Shown here: positions 26,311 through 34,164 of the stretch, in pieces
How the letters are laid out: each line of letters begins with the position of its first letter
Position numbering within the stretch: position 1 is the first letter of the stretch
Source: Campylobacterales bacterium
GTDB lineage: Bacteria > Campylobacterota > Campylobacteria > Campylobacterales > Sulfurovaceae
DNA length: 42,159 nt
Reading direction: 5' to 3'
NCBI GenBank assembly: GCA_016937775.1
Contig: JAFGVX010000074.1
Coordinates: 1-42,159, forward strand
Translations under genes and position numbers: made by a program
Notes under the pieces: model-generated
What the model saw: only the letters and a program-made list of their open reading frames with translations
Told to the model about the DNA's origin: nothing
Databases searched by the model: none

Positions 26311-27191
26311 AGATGTTCTTTCTCTAAAATATTGAGGAATTGCTCTAGGGAGTTTCCGCCTCCGTACATAATCTCTTCTATTTTATTGTCTTTGAGGTTT
26401 TCCAAAAGAAAAGGAAGTTCAGTTTTGAGATTGGCACTTGTGATATATATATAATTTTTTTGATTCCATTTACTTTCTTTAAGCTCAAGAGGTTTAGCAA
26501 GTCTTATCTCAGCAGTTTTAAAATCTTTAAGTAACTCGGAAGTGTTCCCTTGTGCCAATATTTTCCCACATTCAAGAATGATAAGCGCGTCGCAAATTTT
26601 TTCTACCTCTTCAAGATAGTGTGATGTATAAATAATAGTGACATTTTCTTTTTTTACAATCATCTCAAGCGCATTTAATATGATTTTTTTTGTTTGTGGA
26701 TCGACGCCGACTGTTGGTTCATCCAAAAAGAGTATTTCAGGATTACCGAGTAGACCGATGGCAAGATTGAGCCTTTTTTGCATACCACCTGAATATTTTG
26801 AAGCGATTATGTTAATTTGTTCATCAAGATCAACAATATTAACAACTCTTGTTATCTCGGAGTCAAGATGTTGACCGCTCAGCCCTAATATTGCACCGAA
26901 ATATCGAAGATTTTCCAATCCACTAAGATCAAAGTAGATCGCTGATTTTTGAGGTACATATCCTATCTTCGCGCGCACGAGATTTTTTTGTTGAGATGTC
27001 ATAAATTCATCAATCTTTACATATCCGCTATCTTCACTCAGCAGACCACACATAATCTTCATAAGAGTAGTTTTGCCGGCTCCGTTTCTTCCTATAAGGC
27101 CACAGATGGAGCCTTTGTCAACAGAAAAAGAGAGAGTGTCTATAACCTTTTTGTCGCCGAATGTTTTGGTAAGTTCTTTAACAACAATCAA
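26304..27191 (-). CDS. ABC exporter ATP-binding protein
   Basis: The ATPase (295 residues) has Walker A LIGRNGAGKTTLM, the signature YSGGMQKRL and Walker B EILFLDEPTVGVDP, with the D-loop and the switch His in YTSHYLEEV. The C-terminal ~75 residues after the nucleotide-binding domain are usual for DrrA/YhhH-like exporters of lipophilic compounds. It starts 14 bases after an ACP gene and overlaps the permease by 7 bases. It energises the exporter at 25138-26310. Confidence 0.9.
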   Translation of the reverse strand: MIVVKELTKTFGDKKVIDTLSFSVDKGSICGLIGRNGAGKTTLMKIMCGLLSEDSGYVKIDEFMTSQQKNLVRAKIGYVPQKSAIYFDLSGLENLRYFGAILGLSGQHLDSEITRVVNIVDLDEQINIIASKYSGGMQKRLNLAIGLLGNPEILFLDEPTVGVDPQTKKIILNALEMIVKKENVTIIYTSHYLEEVEKICDALIILECGKILAQGNTSELLKDFKTAEIRLAKPLELKESKWNQKNYIYITSANLKTELPFLLENLKDNKIEEIMYGGGNSLEQFLNILEKEHLC

Positions 27192-27205
27192 GTCCTAATA
27201 CCGGT

Positions 27206-27457
27206 CTATGAATTTTTTTGGTTAATGAAGTCTGTCAATGTTTTTATGGAAGCAAAAACTTCTCTTGACTCTCCTGCATTATCTATCTTGATGCCGTATT
27301 GATTGTCTAGAAATATGATCAACTCAATGGCATCAACAGAATCCAACCCTAATCCTTCGTTGAACAATGGCGCATCATTTTCTATCTCATCGGCTGTTAT
27401 ATCTTCAAGATTCAAAGCCTCTATAATTTTTTGTTTTACTTCTTCATATGTTGTCAT
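27206..27457 (-). CDS. Acyl carrier protein (ACP B)
   Basis: The 83-residue acyl carrier protein has the attachment site S40 in LGLDSVDAIELIIF and the acidic helix pattern of the family. It is the first gene of the long minus-strand operon (27457 to 12217), with its own promoter in the 82-base spacer. In order, ACP B, the ABC exporter and then ACP A follow each other, so two ACPs flank the exporter genes. Confidence 0.9.
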   Translation of the reverse strand: MTTYEEVKQKIIEALNLEDITADEIENDAPLFNEGLGLDSVDAIELIIFLDNQYGIKIDNAGESREVFASIKTLTDFINQKNS

Positions 27458-27487
27458 TCAAATTATCCACTCTTTTTTTGTTTTGGC

Positions 27488-27493
27488 ATTATA
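27488..27493 (-). promoter_or_regulatory. -10 box (TATAAT) of the long pigment operon
   Basis: On the minus strand TATAAT occupies these bases, 30 bases upstream of the ACP B ATG, giving a short leader. It faces away from the divergent TATAAT at 27528-27533, so the two promoters share the small spacer. Confidence 0.55.
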
Positions 27494-27527
27494 ACTTAAA
27501 ATATCTTTTTGGTGGTTAATTTTAAGC

Positions 27528-27533
27528 TATAAT
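27528..27533 (+). promoter_or_regulatory. -10 box (TATAAT) of the deacetylase gene
   Basis: TATAAT ends six bases before the ATG at 27540, so transcription would begin at or next to the start codon. No Shine-Dalgarno sequence lies between. This suggests a leaderless mRNA. Confidence 0.5.
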
Positions 27534-27539
27534 TATGCC

Positions 27540-28379
27540 ATGAAAGATGTGAATTTTTTGACATTTGATATTGAAGAGTGGTTTCATGCGAACTATAAAG
27601 GCATAGAAGGCTTACAATTTTGCGCAAAAGATACAAATTTAGAGCGTAATGTAGATATTCTCATCGGGATGTGTGCTCGTTACAATACGCAAGCGACCTG
27701 TTTTATACTCGGTGATGTAGCAGAGCAGAAACCGCAAATTGTAAAAAAACTTCATAGCGCAGGGCATGAGGTAGCCTCACACGGTTCTTCACACAAAATA
27801 ATCTCCACTATGAGTTCAAAAGAATTTGAGGAAGATTTATATAAATCAGTTGACACTTTAGAGCAGATAACAGGCGAGAAAGTCCTTGGATTTAGGGCAC
27901 CTTCATGGTCTGTTAATGCCACATCTTTAGAGTGGTTTTATGGGGTGCTTTCAAAACAGGGATTGCGTTACTCTTCATCTGTATTTCCTGCGAAACATCC
28001 GATGTTTGGAATCGCAAATTTTCCTAAAGAGCCTTCATACCCCAATAAGTATGGGATTATGGAAATACCGCAAGCAATTACCGATATCATTGGATTTAAA
28101 AGCGGTTATGCAGGCGGTGCTTTTTTGAGACTATTTCCAAATTGGTTCATTAAGAGAAATATTGATAACGCCAATAGAAAAAATCGCCCGGTTTTTTTAT
28201 ATCTTCATCCAAGAGAGATAGACGCTGATGAGAAGCGACTCGAATTGAGTCTAATTGATAAGTTTTTTCATTATTATGGAGTGAGTGGATGTCAAAATAA
28301 ATTTGAGGATTTGTTAGCGCAATATAGTGATACATTTATGAGGATGGATGCTTTCGAGGCAATGTACCGCACGAGTTAA
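27540..28379 (+). CDS. Polysaccharide deacetylase (PEP-CTERM/XrtA-like branch)
   Basis: This is a NodB-fold carbohydrate esterase (279 residues) that would remove an N- or O-acetyl group from a sugar. The motifs are FDIEEWFH (D10), the metal-binding SHGSSH (H81, H85), FRAPSWSV and YLHPREID near the end. The DIEEWFH start is that of the DUF3473-type deacetylases found with exopolysaccharide genes. It is on the + strand between the two halves of the pigment locus and overlaps the PAP2 gene tail-to-tail by 44 bases. With the GT2 glycosyltransferase, it could modify a sugar attached to or near the pigment; that is inference. No signal peptide is seen. Confidence 0.85.
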   Translation: MKDVNFLTFDIEEWFHANYKGIEGLQFCAKDTNLERNVDILIGMCARYNTQATCFILGDVAEQKPQIVKKLHSAGHEVASHGSSHKIISTMSSKEFEEDLYKSVDTLEQITGEKVLGFRAPSWSVNATSLEWFYGVLSKQGLRYSSSVFPAKHPMFGIANFPKEPSYPNKYGIMEIPQAITDIIGFKSGYAGGAFLRLFPNWFIKRNIDNANRKNRPVFLYLHPREIDADEKRLELSLIDKFFHYYGVSGCQNKFEDLLAQYSDTFMRMDAFEAMYRTS

Positions 28380-29049
28380 ATTTTTTGATTGCCAAGAGTG
28401 ACACAGGCAATCCAAATAAGATACCGCCTAAGACATCTATGAAAAGATGTTGATTGATCGCCATAGTAGAATATACAATAAGTGCAAACCAAATTGCATT
28501 AAATAGTTTTAAAAAGAGGGGTGCGCCTATATTTTTTAGATGCATATGTAGCCAAATAAATGCAAAAAGAGAAGATGCAACATGCATTGAGGGAAATGCG
28601 TTGCCTGCCATATCTATATCTTTAATTATTTGCAACATATCATCTTTGGATGTATGGATATCTTGTATGATTGTCGTAGGGAAAAAGATATAAAAGAGTA
28701 TTGCCATGGTGCCTAAAGCGGCAAGATATAAAAGATATGATCTAAGCTCTTCTTTATTTTTAATAATTGCCATAGAAAGTGATAAATAAACCCATAAGGA
28801 GACATAAACATAGAAAAATATGGGATCAAAAGATACGAGTTCGTCTATCCATGTTTTTGGAATGGTTGTCATCTCAAAAAGATTGTGTTGCAAAAAGTAG
28901 AAATAAAAATAGAAAAACAGCGCAATCATAGAGATTGAAAGGAGTGCTTTTTGCAACCACATGAAGAATATTCTGCATAGAAGATTTTGCAAAAAAGATT
29001 CCTTATCTTCACATGCCATAGTTCCTTTGCTTAATTCTATAAATTTCAT
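28336..29049 (-). CDS. PAP2-family membrane phosphatase
   Basis: This 237-residue membrane protein has about six helices and the PAP2 motifs FPSMHVASS (motif 2) and NQHLFIDVLGG (motif 3). Such enzymes remove phosphate from lipid phosphates or move phospho-head groups at the outer face of the inner membrane. The ATG overlaps the stop of the MipA-like gene by one base (TAATG), so they are coupled. The 3' end runs 44 bases into the convergent deacetylase gene. It may serve recycling of a lipid carrier or preparation of a membrane anchor for the pigment; the sequence does not show the substrate. Confidence 0.8.
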   Translation of the reverse strand: MKFIELSKGTMACEDKESFLQNLLCRIFFMWLQKALLSISMIALFFYFYFYFLQHNLFEMTTIPKTWIDELVSFDPIFFYVYVSLWVYLSLSMAIIKNKEELRSYLLYLAALGTMAILFYIFFPTTIIQDIHTSKDDMLQIIKDIDMAGNAFPSMHVASSLFAFIWLHMHLKNIGAPLFLKLFNAIWFALIVYSTMAINQHLFIDVLGGILFGLPVSLLAIKKFNSCGTLPRKHPSS

Positions 29050-29810
29050 TAAAATATATATGCTGCAGCCACTCCGCTAAATACGGCGTGATCGGTTTCC
29101 AAAAGAGGACTCTCTTCATAAACAACACCATTGAGATCATAGTATTTCACAAAAGCTCCAAACCAAAAAGAATCCACCCTTTTCGAGATACCAAATGCAG
29201 TTGCAAAGCCACTATAACCGCCTTTAGCTTTATAGTATGCTCTTTGCGGGGTAACATAACGTGTCTCAACGCCGTAATAGTATTCGTGGTAATGTGCATC
29301 TGCCCATACAGGTCCTGCCGAGAGATCAAAATTATATTTAGAAATATTCCAATTAAGTATGAGTTTTGGATCGCTAATAAGTCCAACATAATCTATACTT
29401 GAGAAATCCGTACTGAAAACAGCCCTCAAAGGCAACGAGCAATAAAAGTGAATATCATCTTGTTTGTAGATCGTGTACTCTATGGTTGGACCAAGTTCAA
29501 ATGTGGCATCAAGATCTTTCATTCCTTCTCTAGCACCTGTACTATCGCTAGGAAGCATACCTCCCCCACTTAATTTGACATTCAGCCCATCTACGTTAAA
29601 TATTTTTTGCTGGATTCCGTTTCTATCTATGGTAAGATTTTTATATTTGAGTACGATAAAAGGATATGGAGAGACAACAGCGCTTTGTGATTTTGATCCT
29701 ATATAATCAGGATAGCTTAAAACTCCTACGCCAAACCCAAGATCTAAAGTATAGTCTTCAGAAAATAAAAAAGAACAAACTGCTATTAATAAAATGATCT
29801 TTTTTATCAT
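29049..29810 (-). CDS. MipA/OmpV-family outer membrane protein
   Basis: The 253-residue protein has a signal peptide (about 1-17, IILLIAVCSFLFS) and alternating beta strands throughout, with a final aromatic residue (YIF) as in outer-membrane beta-barrels. The start DLGFGVGVLSYPDYIGSKS is the MipA/OmpV pattern, and the GGMLPSDS..R and GPTIEY..Y segments follow. The function of this family is unclear; members bind MltA or act as barrels. An AGGAG ribosome site lies before the ATG. It leads a two-gene unit with the PAP2 gene. Confidence 0.82.
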   Translation of the reverse strand: MIKKIILLIAVCSFLFSEDYTLDLGFGVGVLSYPDYIGSKSQSAVVSPYPFIVLKYKNLTIDRNGIQQKIFNVDGLNVKLSGGGMLPSDSTGAREGMKDLDATFELGPTIEYTIYKQDDIHFYCSLPLRAVFSTDFSSIDYVGLISDPKLILNWNISKYNFDLSAGPVWADAHYHEYYYGVETRYVTPQRAYYKAKGGYSGFATAFGISKRVDSFWFGAFVKYYDLNGVVYEESPLLETDHAVFSGVAAAYIF

Positions 29811-29883
29811 AGATATACTCCTACTGTGTAGCGAAAATAGTATCCTAAGTATGCTTAATGTGATTTGATATACTCTTTTATGC

Positions 29884-29889
29884 TACAAT
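29884..29889 (+). promoter_or_regulatory. -10 box (TACAAT) of the LpxL-like gene
   Basis: TACAAT is 30 bases before the GTG start at 29920. The 15 bases ending here are the same as those before argF (8522-8536). Confidence 0.6.
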
Positions 29890-29919
29890 TCCATAAAAAA
29901 ATCGAGGATTAAAAATAGC

Positions 29920-30795
29920 GTGCAAAAGAAGAAGATTAAACAAAGGGGAAGTGGTTTTGGCATATCAATAGTCTATCTTTTTTTTCGAATCTTCGGATAT
30001 AAAGGTATGCGTTTTTTACTTTTTTTTGTAGTGTTTTATTATACGCTTACTACTCCGAAAATCAAAAGGTATCTTAGAGAGTATTATCTTCTAGTGACCG
30101 GTAAATTTAATTTCTTTATCTACTATAAACATATGTATACTTTTGCTCTTGTATTTGCAGATCGTATTTTAAGTAAACGGTTTTTATCGAAGTATAAACT
30201 ACAGACTTTTCAAGCGGATGTTATTGATGTAGAAAGAGGGTCGATATTTCTCTTTTCTCATATTGGAGATTGGAGTATGTGCGGGCTTGTGCCGACTCGA
30301 AAAAAAGTACAGATTAATGTGGTGATGCATGAAGCAATCAAAAAGAGTATTAAAAAGTTTTCGCAAACCATTCAAGAGGAGATTGTATCAAATATAAATG
30401 TAATCGATCTCGCAGAGGGCTCAATGAGTGTAGCACTTAAAGTTGCAAATGCCTTGAAAAATAGAGAGATTGTGGGAATGATGGTCGATAGATATCTTTC
30501 TAAAGAGGGAGCACAAGAGGTTAAATTTTTTGGTAAAAATGTTTGGATTAATAGAAATCCATTCGAAGTTGCTTACAATAGAGATGTGCCTATTGTTGCT
30601 CTTTTCTCGTTGAGAAAAGCAGATTATATCTATAACTCATATTACTACAATCTTCCAGCTTTTGATAGGTCGCTTCCAAAAAAGGAGAGTATCGCAAAGA
30701 TAGCACAGGCATACATGCATCTTCTTGAAGAGACGCTCAAGAAACATCCCGAGCAATGGTTTAATCATTACGATTTTTTTGAGACACAATCATAA
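29920..30795 (+). CDS. LpxL/HtrB-like acyltransferase
   Basis: The 291-residue protein resembles late lipid A acyltransferases. The active-site H-x-x-D is H114-D117 in LFSHIGDWSM, and MMVDRYLSKEG with the later FFGKNVWIN fits the substrate-binding region. An N-terminal hydrophobic stretch (about 15-45) would anchor it in the membrane. Start is a GTG with GAGGA 11 bases upstream. Aryl polyene clusters often hold such an acyltransferase, taken to add a fatty acyl or couple the pigment to a lipid. Its 3' end overlaps the convergent PlsC-fusion gene by 35 bases. Confidence 0.8.
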   Translation: MQKKKIKQRGSGFGISIVYLFFRIFGYKGMRFLLFFVVFYYTLTTPKIKRYLREYYLLVTGKFNFFIYYKHMYTFALVFADRILSKRFLSKYKLQTFQADVIDVERGSIFLFSHIGDWSMCGLVPTRKKVQINVVMHEAIKKSIKKFSQTIQEEIVSNINVIDLAEGSMSVALKVANALKNREIVGMMVDRYLSKEGAQEVKFFGKNVWINRNPFEVAYNRDVPIVALFSLRKADYIYNSYYYNLPAFDRSLPKKESIAKIAQAYMHLLEETLKKHPEQWFNHYDFFETQS

Positions 30796-32005
30796 GTGTC
30801 CTGATTCTTTGTGCAAATGCGTTGAGTGATTCGTTTGGCATTTTTTTTTGAGGTGCAAGCATTATTATACGAATGGTTATACTTTTTTCTAAAGACCAAT
30901 TATAAGAGCCTTTTTTGACTAACTTTTTTGTTCCTTCGATGATAATCGGGACGATTGGAGTGTCTGATTTTAAGGAGAGAGAGAAAGCACCATTTTTAAA
31001 AGATTGTATCTCGCCATCAATACTACGAGAACCTTCCGGGAAGATGAGCACATTACTTTTTTGATCCAATTTTTTCAAAAGTTCATGGAGTGCATTAAAG
31101 CCAAATCCATCTACTATTCCAAGAAGTTTGGCAATAGGTTTAAGGTACCATGAAAGAGCTTCTTTTTTGTTTGTAAGATGATAAATGTCAATAAGATATG
31201 ATCCAAGCAAGGGATAATCAAGCCAGGATTGGTGTGTAGAAATGTAGATATAGTTTTGTGTGTCAGATATTTCCGGATCTTTTTTGAGATCGATTTTTTC
31301 TATATTGGGTATAAGTAGAAAGTAGAATCGAAATATTTTTGAGACGATGTATTGAAATATCACATGCGGTTTTTTATATCTAAAAAGTACAAAAAGAAAA
31401 TAGATTAGCATCGTAGGAAAAAACATCACAGTGATAAGTCCCCCAAAGAGACCATAGCCAATGACATTACTTGTCCACTGTCGCAACTCTTTTCTATGCA
31501 CAAAAAGTATCTGAACAGTAATTGCTAAACCTATATAGAGATACCATCCTAAAAATGAATATATTGCCCATATTTTGATGCTATAGTTCATAAAGAGGAT
31601 GATATGAATGAGCGAATTTATCGAAAGTACAACAATCCAATAGAGATGAGAGAGTTTTATATCACGCTCCTCTTGTGTGGTGAGCGCTCTTTTTTTTATT
31701 TTTTGGATGATATGCATCAGAGGATATTTTTTTTGGGTAACCGAGTAGATAAAAAATGTTAAAAATAAGATAGAAACGATAAGCGGATATGCCTTAATGG
31801 GCTCAAAATCACCTATAATAAATGCCGTTAAACCTAAAAGTGCTGCCAATAACGGTGATAAAAATTCTTTGAGTTCACTCTTTTTTAAGAAGTTATAAAA
31901 TATGAAGAGAACAGAGATTAAAACTAGTATTCCACCTGCTACTCTAGAGCCAAAGTAGACGTATGTCAATACACTAAGAGGGACATAGAGAGCAAAAAAT
32001 ATCAT
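30761..32005 (-). CDS. COG4648-like membrane domain fused to PlsC-type acyltransferase
   Basis: The 414-residue protein joins two parts usually encoded as separate aryl polyene genes. The N-terminal ~180 residues have four to six helices and the pattern of the COG4648 membrane family (YPLIVSILFLTFFIYSV... then WYLYIGLAITVQ..FVHRKEL). From about 250 follows a PlsC domain with H258-x4-D263 (STHQSWLDYP) and FPEGSR at 322-327, plus a membrane stretch between them. It is predicted to acylate a lipid-linked or membrane substrate. It ends the 36713-to-30761 operon and overlaps its neighbours by 4 bases (ACP C) and 35 bases (convergent gene). Confidence 0.82.
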   Translation of the reverse strand: MIFFALYVPLSVLTYVYFGSRVAGGILVLISVLFIFYNFLKKSELKEFLSPLLAALLGLTAFIIGDFEPIKAYPLIVSILFLTFFIYSVTQKKYPLMHIIQKIKKRALTTQEERDIKLSHLYWIVVLSINSLIHIILFMNYSIKIWAIYSFLGWYLYIGLAITVQILFVHRKELRQWTSNVIGYGLFGGLITVMFFPTMLIYFLFVLFRYKKPHVIFQYIVSKIFRFYFLLIPNIEKIDLKKDPEISDTQNYIYISTHQSWLDYPLLGSYLIDIYHLTNKKEALSWYLKPIAKLLGIVDGFGFNALHELLKKLDQKSNVLIFPEGSRSIDGEIQSFKNGAFSLSLKSDTPIVPIIIEGTKKLVKKGSYNWSLEKSITIRIIMLAPQKKMPNESLNAFAQRIRTLMIVSQKNRND

Positions 32006-32247
32006 GCTTTAGGAGCATGCGCTTTGATTTTATCGACAACATCTCCTACACTTTTTATGGAGTTGCCCATCTCTCTTTCAAATATAAAATTATACTCTGC
32101 TTCAAGTGCACAGATGAGGTCAAACATATCTAAGCTATCAAGCTCTAAATCTTCTTCGAGTAGTGTATCCAAAGTGATATCGGCTAGATCTTTTTCAAAA
32201 TGTTCAACTATAATCTCTTGAACTCTTTTTGCTATATCTGATTGCAT
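32002..32247 (-). CDS. Acyl carrier protein (ACP C)
   Basis: The third acyl carrier protein of the locus (81 residues) has S38 in LELDSLDMFDLICAL. It sits between the KS 3 gene (7 bases away) and the PlsC-fusion gene (4 bases overlap). The DSLDMFD variant of the site differs from ACP A and ACP B (DSIDALQ, DSVDAIE), so the three carriers may be read by different enzymes. Confidence 0.9.
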   Translation of the reverse strand: MQSDIAKRVQEIIVEHFEKDLADITLDTLLEEDLELDSLDMFDLICALEAEYNFIFEREMGNSIKSVGDVVDKIKAHAPKA

Positions 32248-32254
32248 ATTTCTC

Positions 32255-33475
32255 CTAAATTTTCTTTAAAATAATCGATGTATTGATACCGCCGAATGCA
32301 AAATTATTATTCATTGCATATGTGATATCGCACTCTCTGTGAGAATATAGATAATCAAGATCGGCGCACTGTTCATCTAGAACATTTAAATTTTTATTTG
32401 CAATGAGAGTTGAATTTTGTATCATAAAAAGAGACACAATGGTTTCAAATGCTCCTCCACCACCAAACATATGCCCCGTATAACCTTTGATGCTACTTAT
32501 TGGAGTTTTGTTACCAAATACTCTATTGGTTGCAATGGATTCATAAATATCACCTTTTGGAGTAGCTGTTGCATGTGCATTAATATAGTCTATCTCTTCC
32601 GGGTTTATCTTTGCATCACTTAACACATTTCTCATGACATCCTCCATGCCTCGTTCTGAGGGAAGGGTAATATGATTGCCGTCGCATCCTGTTGCATATC
32701 CAGCTATTTCACCAAGTATTATAGCACCGCGACGCTTAGCATGCTCATACTCTTCTAATACTAAAGCGCCGGCACCCTCAGATACGACAAGCCCGTTTCG
32801 CTCCTTATCAAATGGTCTAGATGCCTCTTCGGGCTTTTCATTTTTACCTATTGCAGTTGCGCCCATACTGTCAAAAATACCTGCTTCAACATAGTGTAAC
32901 CCTTCCGAGCCGCCTACAAACATGATATCACTCATTCCGTATTTTATAGACTCATACCCTGCGCCGATAGCTTGAGAAGAGGCGGTGCAAGCTGAGCTTG
33001 TTGGTATATTTCTTCCGATTATTTCAAACATTACAGCAAGATTTGCGCCAACGGTATGACTCATAAATCGTAGAAACGATGTTGCGTTTTGATGTCCAAA
33101 TCCATCATTGCCCGCGACATTTTCTGCATAACTAAAAAGTGTTTCCAATCCTCCCATGGCTGAGCCAAAAGAAATCCCCGTTCGTAAATTGGATATCTGT
33201 TCTTTATTTAATCCGCTTTGAGCTATCGCTTCTTGAAGCGAGAGCGCCGCCATCATCGAAACTCTATCCATTGTTCTTCGATAATTTCTCGGTATCTCTT
33301 TAAAATCATCTTTTTCAACAACACCTGCGATACGAGATTCTAATCCATTGATCTCATCCCATTCGTGCATATATCTTATGCCGCTTTTCATCTGTTCAAA
33401 ATTACTCTTTACCTCTTGAAGCGTATTTCCGATTGGTGAACAAAAACCGATACCGGTGATGACAACACGTCTCAT
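32255..33475 (-). CDS. Beta-ketoacyl-ACP synthase II-like enzyme (KS 3)
   Basis: The 406-residue enzyme is of FabF length and has the complete triad C163 (SSACTASSQAIG), H301 (NAHATATPKGD) and H335 (KGYTGHMFGGGG). The start VVITGIGFCSPIGN is the usual FabF opening. It overlaps the ketoreductase by 4 bases and is in the same operon as the ammonia-lyase and ACP C. It corresponds best to the main ketosynthase of aryl polyene clusters, which normally needs a CLF partner; the CLF-like genes are in the other operon. Confidence 0.88.
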   Translation of the reverse strand: MRRVVITGIGFCSPIGNTLQEVKSNFEQMKSGIRYMHEWDEINGLESRIAGVVEKDDFKEIPRNYRRTMDRVSMMAALSLQEAIAQSGLNKEQISNLRTGISFGSAMGGLETLFSYAENVAGNDGFGHQNATSFLRFMSHTVGANLAVMFEIIGRNIPTSSACTASSQAIGAGYESIKYGMSDIMFVGGSEGLHYVEAGIFDSMGATAIGKNEKPEEASRPFDKERNGLVVSEGAGALVLEEYEHAKRRGAIILGEIAGYATGCDGNHITLPSERGMEDVMRNVLSDAKINPEEIDYINAHATATPKGDIYESIATNRVFGNKTPISSIKGYTGHMFGGGGAFETIVSLFMIQNSTLIANKNLNVLDEQCADLDYLYSHRECDITYAMNNNFAFGGINTSIILKKI

Positions 33476-34164
33476 CGTACCATCCCACCTGAGATATTTA
33501 TAGTTTCAGCTGTTATATAGTTTGCTTTATCGGCAAGAAAGAATATGACTTCAGCTACCTCTAAAGCATTACCAAATCGTTTCATTGGGATGAGCTTTTG
33601 AAAGTCTTTTTCGTTAAAATCTGCCGTCATCTCAGAGTGGATAAATCCTGGGACAACGCAATTGACTCTGATATTGTGTCGTGCAACTTCAATAGCAAGT
33701 GATTTGCTCATCGAGATCATTCCCCCTTTGCTTGCAGCATAATTTGCCTGCCCTGCATTACCTACGACTCCTGCTATAGAAGCTACATTGATAATTGCAC
33801 CGTTTTTCTTTTTTTGCATTGCAGGTAGAAGTGCTTTTGTAACATAAAATGTTCCGTTTAAATTTGTTTGAATAATATCTTCCCAATCATTATCTTCCAT
33901 CCAAAAAAAAAGTTTATCGTTTGTTTTGCCTGCATTATTGACAAGCACATCCACTTCTATGTTTTGTAGTGCACTTTTTACATCTTTGCTTGAAGCGATG
34001 TCAAATTTGATGATTTGCGCATCTTTTAACTCTTTTGCGAGTGCTTCGGCTTTTGCTTGATTGCTATGATAGTGGATATAGACAAAGTAGCCGTTATCTG
34101 CAAAATATCTCGTGCATGCTTCACCTATAGCTCCAGTTGCACCCGTGATAAGTACTTTTTTCAT
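33472..34164 (-). CDS. 3-oxoacyl-ACP reductase (FabG-like SDR)
   Basis: This SDR ketoreductase (230 residues) reduces the beta-keto group after each condensation using NADPH. The motif TGATGAIG is at 8-15, NNAGK at about 76-80, and the catalytic S129, Y142 and K146 lie in NVASIAGVVGNAGQANYAASKGG (given here as motif positions 127-148). The end has SGGMV. It overlaps the ammonia-lyase gene by 4 bases and KS 3 by 4 bases. It supplies the reduction step in the polyene path; the normal fabG would be elsewhere. Confidence 0.9.
   Translation of the reverse strand: MKKVLITGATGAIGEACTRYFADNGYFVYIHYHSNQAKAEALAKELKDAQIIKFDIASSKDVKSALQNIEVDVLVNNAGKTNDKLFFWMEDNDWEDIIQTNLNGTFYVTKALLPAMQKKKNGAIINVASIAGVVGNAGQANYAASKGGMISMSKSLAIEVARHNIRVNCVVPGFIHSEMTADFNEKDFQKLIPMKRFGNALEVAEVIFFLADKANYITAETINISGGMVR

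Noticed and set aside
32255-34164. Primary fatty acid synthesis genes (fabF, fabG, acpP)
   Set aside because: No fabD, fabH, plsX or acc genes are adjacent; instead there is an ammonia-lyase, a glycosyltransferase and a PlsC fusion, as in aryl polyene clusters.
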